The position numbers and the translations under genes are program-made. From positions 1-5,645 of the forward strand of contig CAYVFC010000252.1 in assembly GCA_964450715.1 (NCBI GenBank): a stretch of DNA of 5,645 bases, written 5' to 3'. The stretch comes from CAYVFC01 sp964450715 (GTDB taxonomy: Bacteria > Myxococcota_A > Polyangia > Polyangiales > JAFGIB01). How positions within the stretch are numbered: position 1 is the stretch's first letter; the number at the start of each line of letters is the position of its first letter. Below the pieces are notes generated by a model, which made no database searches, had not been told where the DNA came from, and saw only the letters and a list, made by a program, of their open reading frames with translations. Of this stretch, positions 1-5,645 are shown one piece after another.

Positions 1-10
1 CAACCAGCAA

Positions 11-42
11 GTTACGAGCATGCGCTCCGCGACGCTCGTAAC
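11..42. repeat. 9-bp perfect inverted repeat, possible hairpin
   Basis: GTTACGAGC at 11-19 is exactly complementary to GCTCGTAAC at 34-42, with a 14-base spacer in which GCG (22-24) can also pair with CGC (28-30). A third partial copy, GTTAC at 52-56, could pair with GTAAC at 38-42 instead, so two exclusive folds are possible. It lies downstream of uvrA on the minus strand. There it is followed by only a weak T-rich stretch, so it is at best a weak terminator. It could also belong to a gene outside the window. Confidence 0.4.
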
Positions 43-62
43 CCGCTATGAGTTACAATTGC

Positions 63-79
63 GTTAACTAGTTAACTAG
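63..79. repeat. 14-bp palindrome overlapping a tandem 8-mer
   Basis: GTTAACTAGTTAAC at 63-76 is a perfect palindrome. The same bases contain TTAACTAG twice in tandem (64-71 and 72-79). This AT-rich patch stands out in GC-rich surroundings. It could be a protein-binding site or simply intergenic sequence; no partner gene is visible and no function is assigned. Confidence 0.35.
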
Positions 80-104
80 GACCGTCCCGGTTTAACAATC
101 CCGA

Positions 105-126
105 CTTCGCCAGGCTGAAGGCGAGG
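105..126 (-). terminator. weak hairpin after uvrA, possible terminator
   Basis: TCGCC (107-111) pairs with GGCGA (120-124) around an 8-base loop; one wobble (106/125) and one further pair (105/126) extend it. It lies about 36 bases past the uvrA stop codon, a reasonable place for a terminator. However, the wobble is G-U only in plus-strand RNA, and on the minus strand no run of T follows. Intrinsic termination of uvrA here is therefore uncertain, and Rho-dependent termination is equally possible. Confidence 0.2.
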
Positions 127-161
127 CCGGGGCTGCAGCTGTGACACACGGGAGGGGGGCG

Positions 162-2990
<2,829 letters not shown>

Positions 2991-3120
2991 CTCGTCACCC
3001 TAGTCCCTGGAATACTGTACAAATTCCTAGCCCGGACGGAATATTCTTTTTCTTGGGGCGCCGAAAGCGCGATAAAGTACCACTGGTTCTCGGCCCCGGA
3101 CACACAGGAAGACGCGACAA
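2991..3120. promoter_or_regulatory. divergent uvrA / GAF-gene intergenic region
   Basis: Both genes must be transcribed outward from these 130 bases. An AT-rich patch holds an imperfect palindrome, GGAATACTGTACAAATTCC (3009-3027, with 5-base arms GGAAT/ATTCC and a TGTACA core), and a perfect one, GAATATTC (3039-3046). The motif GGAATA recurs at 3009 and 3038. For the plus-strand gene, TAAAGT (3073-3078) could be a -10 box, but the -35 candidate at 17-base spacing (TTCTTG, 3050-3055) is poor. Its ribosome binding site AGGAAGA (3106-3112) is good. No convincing -35/-10 pair is visible for uvrA. The palindromes may be regulator sites; the regulator is unknown. Confidence 0.4.
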
Positions 3121-4548
3121 GTGCGATGGAATCTCAAGATAGCCGACCTCGGAGGCTCCGCGGCCGGCACCCAGGCCGCCGTCGAGGCGAAGAACTGGAT
3201 GGAGGCCCTTCGAGCCGGGCGGCAGCAGCTGGGTGAGGACGATCCGCTTCCCCCGGGAGTGGCCTGTACCTTTGCGCCGGACGGAACCGTGACGCTTGTC
3301 GACCCGGTGGCGCGGAGACGCATCGTGGTCGAGAAGGCTGCCGACGACGGGGGAGCGGAAACGGCCTCTGCGCCGGAGGCCGCGCAGGCGCAGCTCGAGG
3401 AGAAAAAGCAGCAACCCCCGAAGAAGAACCTGCTGAAGACGGTGGCCTTCGAGCCCGGTGAGGTCAACATACCCGGCCGCGAGATCGCGGTCGGCAACAG
3501 GCCCGAGCGCGAAAAGCAGGGCTCGGCGGCGGTAGCGCCCGCCGAGAAGCCGGAGCAGGCGCCGGTCAAGGTACCGATCGCAAAGGTGGAGCTGCAATCG
3601 GAGGCGACGGTTCGCGGTGCGAAGGAAAAGAAAGAGCCGGCCGCGAGGGGGAGGAAACCGTCCGCGCGCACGGTAGCGAAAACGGTCGAGCTGGAGCTAT
3701 TGCTGGAACGGAACGAGGAGCCGACCGAGAAGAACCCGCTTACCTATCGGGAGAGAGCCTACCTTGTCCCCAGGGGCAGCGAGCCCGAGCAGATAGAACG
3801 CAAGCTCCGCGAGGTACTGGCCGGCTTCCAGAACGATCTCGAAAGCGAGCCCCGCGGCAAGCTGGTGAACCTGGCTGCCTTTGACCACCGTTGGGAGGGC
3901 CGCCCGTTTCAACCGCCGCTGGTCATCATCCAGTGGAAGGACTGGCGCGGCGATCCGCAGGTAGCCTATCCCAAGGCGGTCGTCTCCATCCCGCCGGAGG
4001 CGCCCGGACCAGAGGCCGAGCAGGACAAGCTGGCGAACGCCTTCGAGGCACTACACGACCTGTTTTTCCTCAACTCCCCCGTGGAAGGGCTGCAATTCGT
4101 CATCGATCTGCTGCGGGACGTCGTACCCGCGGAAGCCTACAGTACCTGCCTCTACGACATCGACACGAACGAGCTTCGCTTCGTGGTGCTGACCGGTCCG
4201 CAGGCCGACGAGCGTAAGGGACAGGCCGTTCCTCTGACGGCGGGGCTGATGGGTCACGCGGCTCGAACAGAAGAAAAAATGCTCGTCGTCTCTGATGTGG
4301 CGAGCGAAGAGCGCTACGACCAGACGGTGGACGGCCGCGAAGGGCTACAAGCCCGCAATATGTTGATCCGGTCGCTGGTCTCCGAGGGGCGCCTGATCGG
4401 CGTGCTCCAGCTCATCAACCGTAAGGACCAGCCCCAGTTTTCCCGCGACGACATCAACCTGGTGAACTACGTCGCCAAGCAGCTCTCTAAGTTCCTACAC
4501 TCGTCCCGGCTCGGGCTCGAGCAGTCCGAGAACAACAACAAGAAATAA
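3121..4548 (+). CDS. GAF domain protein with conserved N-terminal block
   Basis: This 475-residue protein has no signal peptide or membrane segment, so it is probably cytoplasmic. Residues 1-75 form a compact block (MRWNLKIADLGG; NWMEALRAGRQ; PPGVACTFAPDGTVTLVDP) of a type I recall at the front of myxobacterial signalling proteins. Residues about 76-187 are a Lys/Glu/Ala/Pro-rich, probably disordered linker. Residues about 188-290 form a second ordered block including GKLVNLAAFDHRW (246-258) and IIQWKDWRGDP (269-279). Residues about 300-460 are a GAF domain, with PLTAGLMGHAART (371-383), LVVSDVASEERY (388-399) and the final strand RSLVSEGRLIGVLQLINR (417-434). GAF domains bind cyclic nucleotides or other small ligands or mediate dimerisation; the ligand here cannot be read. 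No kinase, cyclase, phosphodiesterase or DNA-binding output domain is present, so it may act through a partner. The start is GTG at 3121, eight bases after AGGAAGA. The stop is TAA (4546-4548). The GAF call is secure; the biological role is unknown. Confidence 0.9.
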   Translation: MRWNLKIADLGGSAAGTQAAVEAKNWMEALRAGRQQLGEDDPLPPGVACTFAPDGTVTLVDPVARRRIVVEKAADDGGAETASAPEAAQAQLEEKKQQPPKKNLLKTVAFEPGEVNIPGREIAVGNRPEREKQGSAAVAPAEKPEQAPVKVPIAKVELQSEATVRGAKEKKEPAARGRKPSARTVAKTVELELLLERNEEPTEKNPLTYRERAYLVPRGSEPEQIERKLREVLAGFQNDLESEPRGKLVNLAAFDHRWEGRPFQPPLVIIQWKDWRGDPQVAYPKAVVSIPPEAPGPEAEQDKLANAFEALHDLFFLNSPVEGLQFVIDLLRDVVPAEAYSTCLYDIDTNELRFVVLTGPQADERKGQAVPLTAGLMGHAARTEEKMLVVSDVASEERYDQTVDGREGLQARNMLIRSLVSEGRLIGVLQLINRKDQPQFSRDDINLVNYVAKQLSKFLHSSRLGLEQSENNNKK

Positions 4549-4609
4549 CCCCGGATATCTCCCGCCTCTAATGCCGGACCGAGCCTCGCGGAGCGCGATC
4601 GATCCGGGG
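4549..4609. repeat. inverted repeat in the convergent gap
   Basis: CCCCGGAT (4549-4556), directly after the GAF-gene stop, is complementary to ATCCGGGG (4602-4609). The 45 bases between contain a smaller hairpin, TCGCG-GAG-CGCGA (4586-4598). Two convergent genes end on either side, so the fold could slow or stop transcription from both. No T-run follows on either strand, which argues against a classic intrinsic terminator. Confidence 0.3.
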
Positions 4610-4620
4610 CTGCGGGTCGC

Positions 4621-4875
4621 TCAGGACTCGCTGTAGGTGGTCAGCTGCTCCCTGAGCGTATCTTCGGTGATACCGGTATAGATGTGGTCCTTGAGGCAGT
4701 CGGCGATGGTGATCAGCAGGTCGTCTACGCCCTTGTCATCGATGAGCTTGGATAGGAGCGCTCGAGCCTCGCGACTGTCGTCCTCGCGCAAGAACTCGCG
4801 TACCTTCTCCATGGTGATGTCGCCCTGAAAATCGATGTACGCGTTTGCGAGAAGATACCGGACGAGCTCCTTCAC
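4621..4875 (-). CDS. small acidic protein of unknown function
   Basis: This 84-residue protein matches no family I recognise. It is rich in Asp and Glu, has no cysteine pairs, signal peptide or membrane segment, and reads as several short amphipathic helices: KELVRYLLANAYI, TMEKVREFLRE, SREARALLSKLIDD, VDDLLITIADCLKDHI and TEDTLREQLTTY. That suggests a compact helical cytoplasmic protein, perhaps a binding partner or adaptor; this is inference. The start is GTG (4873-4875), supported by a textbook GGAGG (bases 4882-4886) with a six-base spacer; the stop is TGA (4621-4623). The good ribosome binding site and coherent helical pattern make a real gene likely. It converges on the GAF gene with a 72-base gap and lies downstream of rnpB on the same strand, but the rnpB terminator and about 420 bases separate them, so it probably has its own promoter. 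Confidence 0.75.
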   Translation of the reverse strand: MKELVRYLLANAYIDFQGDITMEKVREFLREDDSREARALLSKLIDDKGVDDLLITIADCLKDHIYTGITEDTLREQLTTYSES

Positions 4876-4891
4876 TCAGAACCTCCAATCG

Positions 4892-4904
4892 TGCGAACTT
4901 CGCA
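4892..4904. promoter_or_regulatory. 13-base palindrome upstream of the 84-residue gene
   Basis: TGCGAACTTCGCA is a perfect palindrome around a central C. It lies just upstream of the GGAGG ribosome binding site of the small minus-strand gene. Its position suits an operator or a small leader hairpin (TGCG/CGCA, five-base loop). On the plus strand it is followed by TTTTT (4908-4912), which gives a weak terminator look in that direction. No regulator can be named. Confidence 0.3.
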
Positions 4905-4961
4905 ATCTTTTTAGACCCCTACGGTAAGGTGGCGCAAGGTAAAAGTAATCCCCGGGCCATA

Positions 4962-4967
4962 ATTGTA
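4962..4967 (-). promoter_or_regulatory. candidate -10 box for the 84-residue gene
   Basis: On the minus strand these bases read TACAAT, five of six matches to the sigma-70 -10 consensus, and would give a leader of roughly 80 bases before the GTG start. No good -35 box is found 15-17 bases upstream (TCTGTG or CTGTGG). The call therefore rests on the -10 box alone and could be chance in a locally AT-rich patch. Confidence 0.2.
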
Positions 4968-5164
4968 CGTAATTTACCGAGCCACAGAGCCGCACCCTCT
5001 TCGTACGAATTGATCGCTTTACGGATGCCGGCGTCTCGGTGGGACGCGGGTAAGCCGGGGCCGGACGGCGTAGTGGAGATCGCCGGAGGACGAAGGCGCT
5101 TCCTCAAGTGACCAGGTGGTACGAGAGCAGGCATCAGAAGCGGACCGAGCCAAGCGCCTCTTGC

Positions 5165-5289
5165 CCCTACTGTGTCAGGTCGCCGGCGTCGCGAGGGCGC
5201 TACCGTCGAGGCATTTCGCTAGCGAGGACGAAAGCCGCGAAATTCCCGACGGTAGCGGCCGCAGTAGACGGCGACTTGACACGGTAGGG
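5165..5289 (+). repeat. 125-base long stem-loop (structured RNA or MITE-like element)
   Basis: The outer arms 5165-5185 and 5269-5289 pair over 21 consecutive positions, 19 Watson-Crick and two wobbles (5171/5283 and 5178/5276). Both wobbles are U-G or G-U only if the plus strand is transcribed; on the minus strand they would be A-C mismatches. After a 12 x 11 base internal loop, an 11-bp perfect stem pairs 5198-5208 with 5247-5257. A terminal stem then pairs 5213-5219 with 5237-5243, with two more G-C pairs (5210-5211 with 5245-5246), leaving a 17-base loop (5220-5236). About 41 pairs in 125 bases is far beyond chance. It may be a small RNA, or a miniature transposable element with 21-base terminal inverted repeats. 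No flanking target duplication is obvious, and no second copy is in the window. Confidence 0.7.
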
Positions 5290-5296
5290 TTAAACG

Positions 5297-5324
5297 CAAC
5301 GCCCCGCGACGAGGCGGGGCGTTG
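5297..5324 (-). terminator. rnpB terminator hairpin
   Basis: CAACGCCCCGC (5297-5307) pairs perfectly with GCGGGGCGTTG (5314-5324) around a six-base loop, an 11-bp GC-rich stem. Read on the minus strand it comes a few bases after the expected 3' end of RNase P RNA and is followed by CGTTT, a short and weak T-run. The hairpin is symmetrical, so it could also stop a plus-strand transcript coming from the adjacent 125-base stem-loop. Confidence 0.7.
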
Positions 5325-5326
5325 TG

Positions 5327-5565
5327 GTCGGAGAGCTCATAAGCCGAGTTCTGTTCTCGCCTTCGTTACCGATCGGCGAGCGGTGATCATTCATCTAGGA
5401 CGCGCGTCGCCGCGCGCCTCCAGCGACGTTACCCGAAAGCTCGAGCGGGCCGCTCTCGAACGCTTTCCTATTCCGTCTTGCTTCGAATGGGGTTTACCAA
5501 GCGGCCGACGTTACCGCCGACCCGGTAAGCTCTTACCTCACCCTTTCACCCTTACCCCGCGGCGG
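5327..5565 (-). ncRNA. rnpB: RNase P RNA, 5' part missing
   Basis: This is the catalytic RNA of ribonuclease P, which removes 5' leaders from precursor tRNAs. On the minus strand it has, in order, the conserved bacterial landmarks: GGTAAGGGTGAAA (5544-5556), GGTAAGAGCTTACC (5524-5537), GGTAAACC (5491-5498), GAAGCAAGACGGAATAGG (5467-5484), CCTAGATGAAT (5389-5399, the 3' strand of the universally conserved core) and ACAGAACTCGGCTTAT (5339-5354). Their order and spacing match the E. coli-like type A RNA as I recall it. The 3' end is set approximately, just before the GC-rich terminator hairpin. The 5' part, including the GAGGAAAGTCC core strand, should lie above 5565 but is absent: the sequence there collapses into G homopolymers. 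The missing part is therefore most likely an assembly artefact at the contig end, not a broken gene. Confidence 0.95.
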
Positions 5566-5645
5566 GGGGCCCCGCGGGGGGGGGGGCGGGGGGGGTGTGT
5601 TTTTTGGGGGGTGGGGGGGGGGGGCCCCCCCCCCGGGGGGGGGGG
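5566..5645. other. low-quality G-homopolymer end
   Basis: The last roughly 80 bases consist almost only of runs of G with a few C and T runs (for example a six-T run and a ten-C run). They do not continue the RNase P RNA consensus. The pattern resembles poly-G read tails or an uncorrected contig end. The exact point where true sequence stops is unclear, somewhere between about 5557 and 5580. Nothing here should be annotated as biology. Confidence 0.8.

Larger units (their letters stand above)
4876..5164. other. non-coding stretch without a recognisable gene
   Basis: Short reading frames exist on both strands here, but none has a clear ribosome binding site, family resemblance or consistent coding pattern. 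Besides the palindrome and weak -10 box listed separately, there is a spaced 6-bp inverted repeat GGTAAA/TTTACC (4938-4943 and 4973-4978) and a small hairpin from GCGTC to GACGC at roughly 5030-5047. I see no tRNA or riboswitch that I can defend. The sequence probably holds the leader and promoter of the 84-residue gene, and possibly a promoter for a plus-strand RNA covering the stem-loop that follows. Confidence 0.5.

Noticed and set aside
3013..3018. TACTGT near the uvrA start, resembling half of an E. coli LexA (SOS) box
   Set aside because: The matching half (ACAGTA at the proper spacing on the same strand) is missing, and delta-lineage LexA proteins are known to use different sites. It is not enough for an SOS-box call.
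4845..5111. 88-residue open frame on the plus strand
   Set aside because: It overlaps the well-supported minus-strand 84-residue gene and its ribosome binding site, has no convincing ribosome binding site of its own, and its translation is Arg/Pro/Ser-rich without family resemblance.
5030..5130. TGGGACGC followed by AAGCC, faintly like part of the GEMM (cyclic di-GMP) riboswitch
   Set aside because: The core spacing is wrong (extra bases between GACGC and AAGCC), the second-half GGTAGC-like receptor is not found, and no downstream plus-strand gene exists to be controlled.
4919..5134. 71-residue open frame on the minus strand
   Set aside because: It has no ribosome binding site or recognisable domain, ends inside the probable leader and promoter zone of the 84-residue gene, and is of a length expected by chance in GC-rich DNA.
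4575..5151. Shared 11-mer CGGACCGAGCC at 4575-4585 and 5141-5151
   Set aside because: It is a single pair of short GC-rich words with no common flanking sequence, so chance is the simpler explanation.
5165..5289. Possible insertion sequence with target-site duplication around the long stem-loop
   Set aside because: The flanking bases (CTTGC on the left, TTAAA on the right) do not form a direct repeat, and there is no transposase fragment. A mobile origin is kept only as one of two hypotheses.

Overview
The window looks like the end of a contig from a GC-rich bacterial chromosome. It holds two large protein genes, one small unassigned protein gene and part of the RNase P RNA gene. The organism is most likely a myxobacterium-like member of the former deltaproteobacteria (Myxococcota). 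That is an inference from the GC-rich coding sequence, the type A-like RNase P RNA, and a GAF protein whose N-terminal block resembles proteins I recall from that group. It is not proven by the sequence.

Layout: positions 1-161 are non-coding and carry several short inverted and tandem repeats downstream of uvrA. Positions 162-2990 (minus) encode a full-length UvrA, the damage-recognition ATPase of nucleotide excision repair. It starts at TTG and has all zinc-finger cysteines, but shows unusual residues in the Q-loop of the first ATPase half and in both ABC signatures. A 130-base divergent intergenic region with an AT-rich patch and two palindromic motifs separates it from a plus-strand gene (3121-4548). 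That gene encodes a 475-residue protein: a conserved N-terminal block, a charged Lys/Glu/Pro linker, a second conserved block and a C-terminal GAF domain. A short convergent gap with an inverted repeat follows. Next is a minus-strand gene for an acidic 84-residue protein (4621-4875) with a strong ribosome binding site and no recognised family.

From 4876 to about 5326 I see no convincing protein gene. The stretch holds a small palindrome and a weak promoter candidate for the 84-residue gene, a striking 125-base stem-loop (5165-5289), and a GC-rich hairpin (5297-5324) that probably terminates rnpB. The RNase P RNA gene lies on the minus strand from about 5327. Its 3' two thirds are clearly recognisable, and its 5' part is lost in a G-homopolymer-rich end that looks like sequencing or assembly artefact.

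The genes do not form one operon: directions are minus, plus, minus, minus. UvrA and RNase P RNA are housekeeping functions. The GAF protein and the 84-residue protein are the accessory or poorly described parts. The least explained element is the long stem-loop beside rnpB, which could be a structured RNA or a small transposon-derived (MITE-like) element.
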